Shown one piece after another: positions 1 to 7,732 of a stretch of 32,063 nucleotides of DNA. A program made the position numbers and the translations under genes. The stretch lies in NCBI GenBank assembly GCA_024405435.1, contig JAKSOU010000029.1, forward strand, positions 1-32,063, written 5' to 3'. How positions within the stretch are numbered: the stretch's first letter is position 1; every line of letters begins with the position of its first letter. This DNA is from Akkermansia sp. (GTDB lineage: Bacteria > Verrucomicrobiota > Verrucomicrobiia > Verrucomicrobiales > Akkermansiaceae). The notes beneath the pieces are model-generated. The model was given only the letters and a program-made list of their open reading frames with translations. It was not told where the DNA came from and did not search any database.

Positions 1-60
1 GCGTGCTGGGCGTGCTGGGCGTGCTGGGCGTGCTGGGCGTGCTGGGCGTGCTGGGCGTGC
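1..60. repeat. 9-bp tandem repeat (minisatellite), cut by the window edge
   Basis: The 9-base unit GCGTGCTGG repeats perfectly for about six and a half copies up to the window start, so the true array may be longer. In one frame it would encode Val-Leu-Gly repeats and in another Arg-Ala-Gly, but no gene with a start is visible here and the Arg-Ala-Gly frame meets a stop in the adjacent heptamer array. It could be the end of a repetitive gene lying outside the window or an intergenic minisatellite. Confidence 0.9.
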
Positions 61-68
61 GCCCTTAT

Positions 69-110
69 CAAATCCCAAATCCTAAATCCGAAATCCCCAA
101 TCCCAAATTC
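69..110. repeat. 7-bp tandem repeat array (AAATCC-type)
   Basis: Six consecutive 7-mers follow the pattern xAAATCC (caaatcc, caaatcc, taaatcc, gaaatcc, ccaatcc, caaattc). On the other strand the unit reads GGATTTx. The same kind of degenerate heptamer array recurs at 24332-24376, so this is a dispersed repeat family and not a chance run. It lies directly beside the 9-bp minisatellite, in intergenic DNA. Confidence 0.8.
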
Positions 111-166
111 CGCGTGTGCACATGCATTCCACGCGGCACGCGCGTGATGGTTGGTGCAGTTTGGTG

Positions 167-283
167 TTGACTTGGTGATGGGGTGGTGGTAGGTCTGCGT
201 TGTTCCCGCTGCTTGTTTGTGTGGGCTATCACGCCAGAGCAGGCCCGGGCATCCGCAGGAATAGCCTCCTGTGGGGCTTTTTT
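167..283 (+). ncRNA. putative small RNA with own promoter and terminator
   Basis: A promoter-like pair TTGACT (167-172) and TAGGTC (190-195) is separated by exactly 17 bp, so transcription would begin near 202. About 80 nt later a hairpin (249-260 paired with 267-277; core CCGCAGGA / TCCTGTGG with one G-U pair) is followed by six T (278-283), a typical intrinsic terminator. A smaller hairpin CCCGC / GTGGG (205-209 with 220-224) lies between. No convincing reading frame is present. The terminator is clear; that a stable RNA is made is an inference. No Rfam family was recognised by eye. Confidence 0.35.
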
Positions 284-355
284 ACCCTGATGTTGGTGTC
301 GGAGGTTGCGTTCCCCGCCGCCAAAAGAGCGGGCGTTTGTATAGTGTGGCAAGCG

Positions 356-385
356 CATGCGGAAACAAACGCCGGTCTCCGCATG
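356..385. repeat. 8-bp inverted repeat
   Basis: CATGCGGA (356-363) and TCCGCATG (378-385) form perfect 8-base arms around a 14-base loop, downstream of the minus-strand DUF456 gene. No T-run follows on either strand, so it is not a standard terminator, though it could mark the 3' end of the typA transcript. Apart from this and the features above, I see nothing gene-like in 1-437; the open frames there have no start signal or family resemblance. Confidence 0.5.
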
Positions 386-437
386 GCGTATCACATCCTG
401 AGCATCGGTATCTTCCGTGGCGGCCATGGCTGTGGCA

Positions 438-917
438 TCACCACATGAAGATGAAGTAGAAGAGGAGCATGACGATGGCGACGGCGGAGCGGGAGAGAGC
501 GCCGGCGATGTATCCGAGGGTAGCGCCCACGCCAGAGACGGTGGACTTGCCGAGCTCCCTGCGCATGATGATCACCTCTGCCAGGAAGGCGCCGAGGAAT
601 GGCCCCACGAAGAGGCCGATGGGGGCAAAGAACGCGCCCACAATCACGCCGGGAATCACGCCGAACATGGCGGCCTTGGTGCCGCCGAATTTCTTGGCAC
701 CCGCCATGGAGCACAGCGTGTCCACCGTCATGCCCAGCGCCACCAGCACCGCCATGATGGCCCACATCCACCAGGCGGGGTGGGGTTCGCCGTGCGCTAT
801 GCTGGCGCACACGCACGCGCCCAGCACAAAGAGGTGGCCCGGGAAGGGCAGCACGCAGCCCACCAGGCCCACGGCGCACAGGATGACGGCTACGGTGTAT
901 AGTATGATATCCCACAT
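438..917 (-). CDS. DUF456 family membrane protein
   Basis: This 159-residue integral membrane protein has about four hydrophobic segments and two glycine-rich hairpins (around GVIPGVIVGAFFAPIGLFVGP), the layout of the DUF456 family. Members of that family are small bacterial inner-membrane proteins with no established function. It starts 30 bp after the typA stop on the same strand, so it is probably the second gene of a typA operon. No clear ribosome-binding site precedes the ATG at 917, which suggests translation depends on the upstream gene or a weak site. No strong terminator is visible downstream; only a 5-bp hairpin follows the stop. Confidence 0.75.
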   Translation of the reverse strand: MWDIILYTVAVILCAVGLVGCVLPFPGHLFVLGACVCASIAHGEPHPAWWMWAIMAVLVALGMTVDTLCSMAGAKKFGGTKAAMFGVIPGVIVGAFFAPIGLFVGPFLGAFLAEVIIMRRELGKSTVSGVGATLGYIAGALSRSAVAIVMLLFYFIFMW

Positions 918-947
918 AACGGTAGTTGGTGATTGTTTGAATGAAAT

Positions 948-2783
948 TTATCCGAGCTGCTGCTCCGCGAAGGCTGCGCGTTTGCGTGCGGTGGCGTCCA
1001 GAATGCGCTTGCGCATGCGGATGAAGTGCGGGGTTGCCTCCACCAATTCGTCCGGCTCGATGTACTCGATGGCGCGCTCCAGGGAGAAGACGCGCGGCGG
1101 GGTGAGCTGGATGGAGATGTTCTTGTTGGCGGAGCGGTGGTTGGTGAGGTGCTTCTCGCGCGTGGGGTTCACGGGGATGTCGATGGGCTTGGGGTTCTCG
1201 CCCACGATCATGCCCTCGTACACCTCGTCGCCGGGGCCGATGAAGAGGGGCCCGCGCTCCTCCATGGCCTGGAGGGAGTACGGGCTGGCGATGCCGTTCT
1301 CCATGGAGACGAGGGTGCTGCTCTGGCGGGTGGTGATTTCCCCGGCGTAGGGGGCGTACTCCTTGAAGAGGTGGGAGAAGATGCCGTGGCCGCTGGTGAG
1401 GTTCACCAGCTCGAACTCGAATCCGATGATGCCGCGGGTGGGCATGGTGGCCTGGATGAAGGTGCGGCCGTTGCCGTTGGCCTCCATGTTCTCCAGGATG
1501 CCGCGGCGGTTGCCCATGATGCGCACCGCCCCGTTCACGTACTCGTCCGGCACCTCGATGTACACCGTCTCGAACGGCTCCTGCTTCACCCCGTCCACAT
1601 CCCGCAGGATGACCTTGGGGCGGGACACCAGCACCTCGTAGTTCTCGCGGCGCATCTGCTCCACCAGGATGGCAATCTGCATGGTGCCGCGGGCCGACAC
1701 CGTGAACACGCCCGCCAGGTCCGTGTCCTCCACCTTGATGGAGATGTTGGTGCGCATCTCGCGCATGAGGCGGTCGCGGATGATGCGGCTGGTGACGTTC
1801 TTGCCGTCCTTGCCGCCGAGCGGGCCGTCGTTGATGCTGAATTCCATCTGCACGGTGGGGGGCTCAATCTCCACGAAGGGCAGGGCCTCGCCCTCGGGGT
1901 CGGCCACGAGCGTCTCGCCGATGTCCACGTCCTCGAACCCGGAGAGGCCGATGATGTTGCCGGCCTCTCCCACGGCGGATTCCGTGTTCTGCAGCCCGCT
2001 GTACTCAAAGAGCTTGGTCACCTTGCCCTGCACGCGGGAACCGTCCGGCCGCAGCAGGTAGAGCGTGTCTCCCTTCTGCACGCGGCCGCTGCTGATGCGG
2101 CCCACGGCCACGCGCCCCACGTAGTCGTCCCAGTCGATGTTGGAGATGAGCATGCGGAACGGCTTGTCGGGGTCGGCGTCCTTGGGCGCGGGGATGTGCT
2201 GCACAATCTGGTGGAGCAGGGGAGAGCAGTCCACGGGCGGCTCGCCCTCCATGCTGTTCATGAAATAGCCGTCGCGCGCGGAGCCGTACACGAACGGCGC
2301 CTCGAACTGCTCCTCCGTGGCGTCCAGCTCCAGCAGAAGCTCCAGCACCTGGTCGTGAACCTTCGCGGGGTCAGCGTGCGGGCGGTCGATCTTGTTGATG
2401 ACCACGATGGGCAGCAAACCCTCCTGCAGCGCCTTGCGCAGCACGAACCGCGTCTGCGCCTGCGGGCCCTCGTACGCGTCCACCACCAAAATCACGCCGT
2501 CCACCATCTTCATCACGCGCTCCACCTCGGCGCCGAAATCCGCGTGCCCGGGGGTGTCCACGATGTTGATGGTGTAGTCGTTCCAGTGGATGGAGGTGTT
2601 CTTGGCCTTGATGGTGATACCCTTCTCGCGCTCCAGGTCCATGGAGTCCATGGCGCGGTCCTGCACCTCCTGGTTTTCGCGGTAGGTGCCGCCAGCCTTC
2701 AGCAGCTGGTCCACCAGGGTGGTTTTCCCGTGGTCGACGTGTGCGATGATGGCTAGGTTGCGGTACTTGGTGGGGTCGCTCAT
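948..2783 (-). CDS. typA: translational GTPase TypA/BipA
   Basis: The 611-residue protein is a full-length ribosome-associated GTPase of the TypA/BipA family, which assists 50S subunit assembly and growth under stress. The GTPase motifs are clear near the N-terminus: AHVDHGKTT (P-loop), the switch I region with [24 protein letters not shown] and NKIDRP. The EF-G-like domains and the TypA-specific C-terminal part follow, including [14 protein letters not shown] and [10 protein letters not shown]. The start at 2783 is supported by a GGAGA ribosome-binding site about 9 bases upstream and by a promoter at 2820-2848. It is probably co-transcribed with the DUF456 gene downstream. Confidence 0.97.
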   Translation of the reverse strand: MSDPTKYRNLAIIAHVDHGKTTLVDQLLKAGGTYRENQEVQDRAMDSMDLEREKGITIKAKNTSIHWNDYTINIVDTPGHADFGAEVERVMKMVDGVILVVDAYEGPQAQTRFVLRKALQEGLLPIVVINKIDRPHADPAKVHDQVLELLLELDATEEQFEAPFVYGSARDGYFMNSMEGEPPVDCSPLLHQIVQHIPAPKDADPDKPFRMLISNIDWDDYVGRVAVGRISSGRVQKGDTLYLLRPDGSRVQGKVTKLFEYSGLQNTESAVGEAGNIIGLSGFEDVDIGETLVADPEGEALPFVEIEPPTVQMEFSINDGPLGGKDGKNVTSRIIRDRLMREMRTNISIKVEDTDLAGVFTVSARGTMQIAILVEQMRRENYEVLVSRPKVILRDVDGVKQEPFETVYIEVPDEYVNGAVRIMGNRRGILENMEANGNGRTFIQATMPTRGIIGFEFELVNLTSGHGIFSHLFKEYAPYAGEITTRQSSTLVSMENGIASPYSLQAMEERGPLFIGPGDEVYEGMIVGENPKPIDIPVNPTREKHLTNHRSANKNISIQLTPPRVFSLERAIEYIEPDELVEATPHFIRMRKRILDATARKRAAFAEQQLG

Positions 2784-2819
2784 GGTCTTGTTCTCCGGCG
2801 CGGATTGTTTGCGCGCGGC

Positions 2820-2848
2820 ATTCTACCACGCTTCCCCCGGAATGGGAA
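2820..2848 (-). promoter_or_regulatory. typA promoter
   Basis: Read on the minus strand, TTCCCA (2843-2848) and TAGAAT (2820-2825) are 17 bp apart. This places the RNA start about 30 nt before the typA ATG. The -10 box is good and the -35 box is weak. Confidence 0.5.
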
Positions 2849-2918
2849 GACTTTTGAGATTTACGGTTTGCAACTTTGGGAATAAAGCCGCGCCATGCGG
2901 TATGGCGGGAAAATGCGG

Positions 2919-3079
2919 TTGACATTTCTGCGGGGCGTGGTAGATTGAACCCGCAACAGGCCACCTAAAGCGCGGGCGCCCCGCTCTTCGAGCGCGGTCC
3001 GGTGGGTGGCCACGGGGTGTTGAAGCCACCATCGCCATGGTTCGTCCGGCGAACTCATAGCGCTTCAGCACCCCTTTTT
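2919..3079 (+). ncRNA. putative structured small RNA (about 127 nt) between typA and pflA
   Basis: A consensus promoter TTGACA (2919-2924), 16-bp spacer, TAGATT (2941-2946) points into a gap with no plus-strand gene, giving a start near 2953. The transcript would hold a stem GGCCACC / GGTGGCC (2959-2965 with 3005-3011) enclosing a CGCTC-ttc-GAGCG hairpin (2982-2994). A 12-bp stem follows (3014-3025 with 3063-3074, one G-U pair), then TTTTT (3075-3079), an intrinsic terminator. A GTTCG / CGAAC hairpin sits in that loop. The last 15 nt are antisense to the 3' end of pflA. It lacks the conserved SRP RNA loop and is too short for 6S or RNase P RNA. Being a real RNA is inferred. Confidence 0.5.
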
Positions 3080-3832
3080 CGTGCCTTTGCAGAGGATATC
3101 CTCCGCCGCCTTGATTTGTTCCGCGGTGGGAGTGGGCACGCCGTCCAGGGGGTAGGGGATGCCGAGCTGCTCCCACTTGGCGGTGGCCAGGGTGTGGTAG
3201 GGCAGGATTTCCACCCGCTCCACGGTTTTGAGGGAATCGATGAATTCCCGGCAGCGCTGCAGCTCGGCGGGGTCGTCCGATATGCCGGGCACGAGCACGC
3301 GGCGTATCCATAGCGGCTTGCCGTGGTTGGAGAGCCAGCGCGCCATCTCCAGGATGTTGGCGTTGTCCCGCCCGGTGAGCGCGCGGTGGGGTTCCGCGTC
3401 CATGAGCTTGAGGTCCAGCATCACCAGGTCCGTGTATTCCATCAGCCTGCAGAAGGAGGAATAGAAGGGCTCCTCCGTGGTGAAGGGGTTGCCTGCGGTG
3501 TCCAGCGTGGTGTGCACGCCCTTTTCCTTGGCGAGTCGGAAGAGCTCTGCCACGAAATCCACCTGCACGAGGGGTTCCCCGCCGCTGACGGTGATGCCGC
3601 CGCTCTTGCCCCAGTAGTTGCGGTAGCGGTAGGCGCGGTTGAAGAGGTCCTGCGCGGACCATTCCTCCGCCTCGCCGTCCAGCTTCCAGGTTTCCGGGTT
3701 GTGGCAGAACTTGCAGCGCATGCGGCAGCCCTGGGTGAAGGCGACGAAGCGCACGCCCGGCCCGTCCACCAGGCCGAAGGTTTCCAGCTTGCTGATGCGG
3801 CCCTTGATATCCGGCATGTGGTATAGAGACAA
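3065..3832 (-). CDS. pflA: pyruvate formate-lyase activating enzyme (radical SAM)
   Basis: This radical-SAM enzyme installs the glycyl radical on pyruvate formate-lyase using S-adenosylmethionine and a 4Fe-4S cluster. The cluster motif C-x3-C-x2-C is present as CRMRCKFC (C36, C40, C43), preceded by the family sequence LETFGLVDGPGVRFVAF. The SGGEPL motif follows. Length (255 residues) is normal. The start is uncertain: the longest frame begins with TTG at 3832, while an ATG at 3817 (starting MPDIKG) is also plausible, and neither has a good ribosome-binding site. It lies 46 bp after pflB with a hairpin between, so the two form one operon. Its 3' end overlaps the terminator of the putative plus-strand small RNA. 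Confidence 0.95.
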   Translation of the reverse strand: MSLYHMPDIKGRISKLETFGLVDGPGVRFVAFTQGCRMRCKFCHNPETWKLDGEAEEWSAQDLFNRAYRYRNYWGKSGGITVSGGEPLVQVDFVAELFRLAKEKGVHTTLDTAGNPFTTEEPFYSSFCRLMEYTDLVMLDLKLMDAEPHRALTGRDNANILEMARWLSNHGKPLWIRRVLVPGISDDPAELQRCREFIDSLKTVERVEILPYHTLATAKWEQLGIPYPLDGVPTPTAEQIKAAEDILCKGTKKGC

Positions 3833-3833
3833 T

Positions 3834-3869
3834 GCGGGCGCAGGTGCGGAAATCCACGCCTGCGCCCGC
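3834..3869 (-). other. hairpin between pflB and pflA
   Basis: Perfect 11-bp arms GCGGGCGCAGG (3834-3844) and CCTGCGCCCGC (3859-3869) surround a 14-base loop in the short gap between the pflB stop and the pflA start. No T-run follows on the minus strand, so it is not a full terminator. It probably stabilises or processes the pflB part of the mRNA, which would keep the activating enzyme at a lower level than its substrate enzyme. Confidence 0.7.
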
Positions 3870-3878
3870 GGGTTGGGG

Positions 3879-6146
3879 TTAGAGCGTCTTGTGGCAGGTG
3901 CGCGCGATCACGTCGTCCTGCTGCTTCTTGGTGAGGTCGATGAACTTCACGGCGTATCCGGAAACGCGGATGGTGAAGTTGGCGTACTCCTCCTTCTCCG
4001 GGTGGGCCTGGGCGTCCAGCAGCTTCTCCACGCCGAACACGTTCACGTTCAGGTGGTGCGCACCCTGGCTGAAGTAGCCGTCCATCACCTGCACCAGGTT
4101 GGTCACGCGCTCGTCGTCCGTGTGGCCCAGGGCATCGGGGTTGATGGTCTGGGTGTTGGAGATGCCGTCGAGCGACCAGTGGTACGGGATCTTGGCCACG
4201 CTGTTGAGGGAGGCCAGCAGGCCGTTCTGCTCCGCGCCGTAGGAGGGGGAGGCGCCGGGGGAGAACGGCGTCCAGGCGGGGCGTCCGTTCGGCATGGCGC
4301 CGGTGGCCTCTCCGTACACCACGTTGGAGGTGATGGTGAGGATGGAGGTGGTGGCGGTGCTGTTGCGGTAGGTGTGGCGGCGGCGCACCTTCTCCACGAA
4401 GGTCTTGAGCAGCCACACGCCGATTTCGTCCGCGCGGTCGTCGTCGTTGCCGTACTTCGGGAAGTCGCCCTCCACCTCGAACCCGGTGGTGATGCCTTCC
4501 GCGTCGCGCAGGATCTTCACCTTGGCGTACTTGATGGCGCTCAGGGAATCGATGACGTGCGAGAAGCCGGCGATGCCGGTGGCGAAGGTGCGGCGCACGT
4601 CGGTGTCGATGAGCGCCATCTCCGCGGCCTCGTAGTAGTACTTGTCGTGCATGTAGTGAATGAGGTTGAGCACATTCACGTAGATGTCGGCAATCCAGTC
4701 CAGCCAGAAGTCGTACTTCTGCATCACCTCGTCAAAGTCCGCGTACTCGCTGGTGATGGGCTCGGTCTTGGGTCCGCACTGGATGCGGTGCTTCTCGTCG
4801 AAACCGCCGTTGAAGGCGTACAGCAGGGCCTTGCCCAGGTTGGCGCGCGCGCCGAAGAACTGGATCTCCTTGCCGGTCTGCGTGGCGGACACGCAGCAGC
4901 AGATGGAGTAGTCGTCGCCCCACACGGGCTTCATCACGTCGTCGTTCTCGTACTGGATGGAGCTGGTGGCCACAGAGACCTTGGCGGCGTAGCGCTTGAA
5001 GCTCTCGTTGAGGCGCGGGGAGTAGAGCACGGTCAGGTTGGGCTCCGGGGAGGGGCCCATGTTCTCCAGGGTGTGCAGGAAGCGGAAGTCCGTCTTGGTG
5101 ACCATGCTGCGGCCGTCCAGCCCGGTGCCGCCCACCTCCAGCGTGGCCCAGGTGGGGTCGCCGGAGAACAGCTCGTTGTAGGACGGGATGCGCGCGAACT
5201 TGACCATGCGGAACTTCATGACCATGTGGTCGATGATTTCCTGCGCCTGTTCTTCCGTGAGGGTGCCGTTCTCGAGGTCGCGTGTGAAGTAGATGTCCAG
5301 GAAGGTGGAGATGCGGCCCACGCTCATGGCGGCGCCGTTCTGGGTCTTCACGGCTGCCAGGTAGCCGAAGTACAGCCACTGGCACGCCTCGTGCGCGTTC
5401 TTGGCCGGCTGCGAGATGTCGTACCCGTACGCCTGCGCCATCTGCTTCATCTCGTTGAGCGCCTTGATCTGCATGGAGATTTCCTGGCGCTGGCGGATGA
5501 CGTCGTCGTACATGTTGCCGCAGCCGCAGTTGAGCAGGTCCTCCTGCTTGGCGGCAATCAGGTAGTCGATGCCGTACAGGGCCACGCGGCGGTAGTCGCC
5601 CACGATGCGGCCGCGGCCGTAGGTGTCCGGCAGGCCGGTGACGATGTGGGTCTTGCGGGCGAGGCGCATTTCCGGGGTGTAGGCGGCGAACACGGCATCA
5701 TTGTGCGTGGTGGTGTACTCCGTGAAGATGCGCTTGAGCTCCGGGTTCACGGTGTAGCCGTAGTTCTCGGCCGCCTGCACGGCCATCTTGATGCCGCCGA
5801 ACGGCATGAACGCGCGCTTCAGCGGCTTGTCCGTCTGCAGGCCCACAACCTTCTCCAGGTCCTTCATCGATTCATCGATGTAGCCGGGGCCGTAGGAGGT
5901 GAGGGTGCTCACCACCTCCGTCTCGCAGTCCAGCACGCCGCCCTTGGCGCGCTCTTCCTTCTGCAGCTTCTGCAGCGCGCCCCACAGCTTGTCCGTGGCG
6001 GCGGTGGGACCGGCCAGGAACGACTCGTCGCCATCGTAGTTCTTGTAGTTTTTCTGAATGAAGTCACGCACGTTGACTTCCTCCTTCCAGATACGGCCTT
6101 CAAAGCCGTTCCACTGCTCGTATTGCGGTATGTCTGTTAATTTCAT
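3879..6146 (-). CDS. pflB: formate C-acetyltransferase (pyruvate formate-lyase)
   Basis: This cytoplasmic glycyl-radical enzyme converts pyruvate and CoA to acetyl-CoA and formate in anaerobic fermentation. The catalytic cysteine cluster lies at residues 416-418 ([12 protein letters not shown]); family members need two adjacent cysteines, and here there are three in a row. The glycyl-radical loop RVSGYAVKF near the C-terminus places the radical on Gly730. Length (755 residues) matches the E. coli enzyme. It is the first gene of the pflB-pflA operon, with a consensus promoter about 140 bp upstream and a GC-rich structured leader. This shows the organism is a fermenter able to grow anaerobically. 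Confidence 0.98.
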   Translation of the reverse strand: MKLTDIPQYEQWNGFEGRIWKEEVNVRDFIQKNYKNYDGDESFLAGPTAATDKLWGALQKLQKEERAKGGVLDCETEVVSTLTSYGPGYIDESMKDLEKVVGLQTDKPLKRAFMPFGGIKMAVQAAENYGYTVNPELKRIFTEYTTTHNDAVFAAYTPEMRLARKTHIVTGLPDTYGRGRIVGDYRRVALYGIDYLIAAKQEDLLNCGCGNMYDDVIRQRQEISMQIKALNEMKQMAQAYGYDISQPAKNAHEACQWLYFGYLAAVKTQNGAAMSVGRISTFLDIYFTRDLENGTLTEEQAQEIIDHMVMKFRMVKFARIPSYNELFSGDPTWATLEVGGTGLDGRSMVTKTDFRFLHTLENMGPSPEPNLTVLYSPRLNESFKRYAAKVSVATSSIQYENDDVMKPVWGDDYSICCCVSATQTGKEIQFFGARANLGKALLYAFNGGFDEKHRIQCGPKTEPITSEYADFDEVMQKYDFWLDWIADIYVNVLNLIHYMHDKYYYEAAEMALIDTDVRRTFATGIAGFSHVIDSLSAIKYAKVKILRDAEGITTGFEVEGDFPKYGNDDDRADEIGVWLLKTFVEKVRRRHTYRNSTATTSILTITSNVVYGEATGAMPNGRPAWTPFSPGASPSYGAEQNGLLASLNSVAKIPYHWSLDGISNTQTINPDALGHTDDERVTNLVQVMDGYFSQGAHHLNVNVFGVEKLLDAQAHPEKEEYANFTIRVSGYAVKFIDLTKKQQDDVIARTCHKTL

Positions 6147-6253
6147 TGCAATCTAGGTTAAATCGTTAAGGCATAGGCTGCACAGGTTTCGCTTGCCATT
6201 CGGCAGCGGGCGTGCAGCGGAACCGCGCAGACGCGCGGCCTGCCCCTGACTCA
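6147..6253 (-). promoter_or_regulatory. structured 5' leader of pflB
   Basis: The roughly 105-nt untranslated leader can fold into a CCGCGC / GCGCGG hairpin and then a longer stem GCTGCAC / GTGCAGC that encloses a TGCC-GAAT-GGCA hairpin. I do not see the conserved 3' core of the ZTP ('pfl') riboswitch, so no known class is assigned. It may control pfl translation or mRNA stability, but this is inferred only from its folding potential. Confidence 0.35.
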
Positions 6254-6259
6254 CTCACC

Positions 6260-6289
6260 ATTCTACGTCACGCGCACGCGAGCCGTCAA
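6260..6289 (-). promoter_or_regulatory. pflBA promoter
   Basis: On the minus strand TTGACG (6284-6289) and TAGAAT (6260-6265) are spaced by 18 bp, a near-consensus sigma-70 type promoter. It would begin the transcript near 6253, about 107 nt before the pflB start codon. Confidence 0.65.
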
Positions 6290-6322
6290 GCACAAAAGGA
6301 AAAACTGCCGCGAATTTTAGAA

Positions 6323-7363
6323 TTATTCCATGTTGAGGGGGAGTGCGCCCCACTCTGCGGACCAGAATTTCCTGGCATCGGCGGCGGTGAGGCCCTTGAG
6401 GTTGAGGTAGCGAGAGCGCAGGTGCTCCATGCTGCGGTGGCCCATCTCCCACTGCAGCAGGGTGGGGTCTTTGAAGTGCTTGAAGTGGTAGCTGGCAAAG
6501 GTGTGGCGCAGGGTGTCCGGCCGCCATTGGGCGAACCCGGCGGCGCGGCGCAGGCGTTTCCAGCGGCGGGTCCAGTTGGGCGGGGTGATGCGCGTGGTCT
6601 TCTCCGCGCCGGCGCCCACGGCGCGCAGCACGTGCAGAAGGGGTGCGCGCAGGCTCACCTGGCGCGCCCCGCCCGTCTTGGTGTGTTTGGGGCTCAGGTA
6701 CACCACGCGCTCCGCCAGGTCCACGTCCCCCCAGGTGAGCCGCGCCACCTCGTCCGGCCGCACGCCCGCCCACAGCATGAGCCCCACGGCGGCGGTGCAG
6801 GGCGCGTGTTCCGGCCGGGCCAGCGTGCGCAGCAGGCTTTTGGTCTGCCGCAGGGTCAGGATGGAGATGGTGGCCTCCACCGCGGGGTCGAACTGCACGT
6901 TGGCTACGGGGTTGGAATCGCACCAGCCGTTGCGGCGCGCGGTCTCGAACAAGCTGTGCAGGATGCGGCGCGCCTTGGCCCGCGTGGATGCCGTGGGGAA
7001 CACCTGCTCAATCAGGTCGCGGCACTGGCTGCCGGTGATGCCGCGCACCTTGCGCCGCCCCAGCCCCGGCACCGCGCGCATCATGCGCAGCAGCATGCCG
7101 CGGCATTCGCCGAGCGTGCGCCCGCGCCGTCCCCGCTTGCGCTCCACGTGCAGCCGAACCGCCTCCCGGAAGCTGCATGATTTCCGCGTGAGCGCCCAGC
7201 TGCGCAGCCCCTCGCCGTACAGGTTCGCATCCCGCACCAGCGAGAGCCTGGGCGACATGCGGAGCGCGCGCCGCTGCTCGCTCAGGCTCTTGCCCAGGCA
7301 CACGCACTCCATCAGGCTCAGCCCCGTGGGTTCCAGCAGCGCCTCGTATTCCGCCTTCTTCAT
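6323..7363 (-). CDS. tyrosine recombinase / integrase
   Basis: This 346-residue protein has the two-part build of phage-type and Xer-like tyrosine recombinases: an N-terminal core-binding region (about residues 60-160) and a C-terminal catalytic domain. Catalytic motifs seen are Arg in GVRPDE, Lys in HTKTGG, Arg in DTLRHTFAS, His309 in MGHRS and the nucleophile Tyr319 in RSRYLNL. The His that usually sits three residues before the second Arg is Asp here, a change tolerated in some members. It has no recombination-directionality factor, phage gene or attachment-site repeat nearby. It could be a domesticated recombinase or the remnant of a lost element. The start at 7363 lacks a strong ribosome-binding site. 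Confidence 0.9.
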   Translation of the reverse strand: MKKAEYEALLEPTGLSLMECVCLGKSLSEQRRALRMSPRLSLVRDANLYGEGLRSWALTRKSCSFREAVRLHVERKRGRRGRTLGECRGMLLRMMRAVPGLGRRKVRGITGSQCRDLIEQVFPTASTRAKARRILHSLFETARRNGWCDSNPVANVQFDPAVEATISILTLRQTKSLLRTLARPEHAPCTAAVGLMLWAGVRPDEVARLTWGDVDLAERVVYLSPKHTKTGGARQVSLRAPLLHVLRAVGAGAEKTTRITPPNWTRRWKRLRRAAGFAQWRPDTLRHTFASYHFKHFKDPTLLQWEMGHRSMEHLRSRYLNLKGLTAADARKFWSAEWGALPLNME

Positions 7364-7675
7364 GCTGCCGCGTTCCGTTCGGTTGTCATGCCTTCATCGG
7401 AACCCGCCGCGCATCCCCCGCCACGGTGGCGGTGCGGGTATGCAGGTTGGCTTGGGCTGTTGCGGGAGTGCGCCGGCACGCGCGGGCACCGGGAGCGGTG
7501 CCGCCGCCTGCCGCGGGGGCGTGGAGGGAGAATCGCATTCATAGGGAGCACCACTTTTCCCATACCCCCGACCGCCCGCGCGGTGGCATACAGACGCCGC
7601 CATATCCCGCCCCAAACCCAGTGCCGTATGAAACGCCGCACCCATGCAGGCGTATGCAAAACGGCACACTGAAAA
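7364..7675. other. gene-poor region upstream of the integrase
   Basis: About 310 bp with no supported gene. Overlapping open frames of 60-95 codons occur on both strands, but none has a start signal or family resemblance. The stretch contains a 15-base palindrome, CCGCCAC-G-GTGGCGG, at 7418-7432. It also contains an inverted repeat GTGCCGT / ACGGCAC at 7621-7627 and 7661-7667. These may be binding sites or parts of the integrase control region. Confidence 0.5.
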
Positions 7676-7706
7676 AACCACCGCCCGGCGGAACCGGGCG
7701 GTGGTT
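7676..7706 (-). terminator. terminator of the greA fusion gene
   Basis: Perfect 13-bp arms (7676-7688 and 7694-7706, core ACCACCGCCCGG) enclose a 5-base loop. On the minus strand the stem is followed by a run of six T. It lies 26 bp after the stop of the gene at 7733. Confidence 0.92.
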
Positions 7707-7732
7707 GAAAGTCGCGTTTGGCGTGGGTGGCA

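Noticed and set aside
1..110. CRISPR array
   Set aside because: The units are 7 and 9 bp and directly joined, with no spacers.
68..427. 119-codon minus-strand frame with GLGISDLGFGI at its end
   Set aside because: The end simply translates the heptamer repeat and the rest resembles no protein; it also overlaps the putative small RNA.
2953..3079. SRP RNA (4.5S) candidate
   Set aside because: The length is right and a GGTCCGG stretch is present, but the conserved GGAA-type apical loop and the opposing AGCAG loop are missing.
3639..6140. Long plus-strand open frame opposite pflB
   Set aside because: Low-complexity shadow of pflB with no recognisable domain.
6147..6253. ZTP (pfl-motif) riboswitch
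   Set aside because: The conserved CCGCCUGGGCA-like 3' core is not present in this leader.
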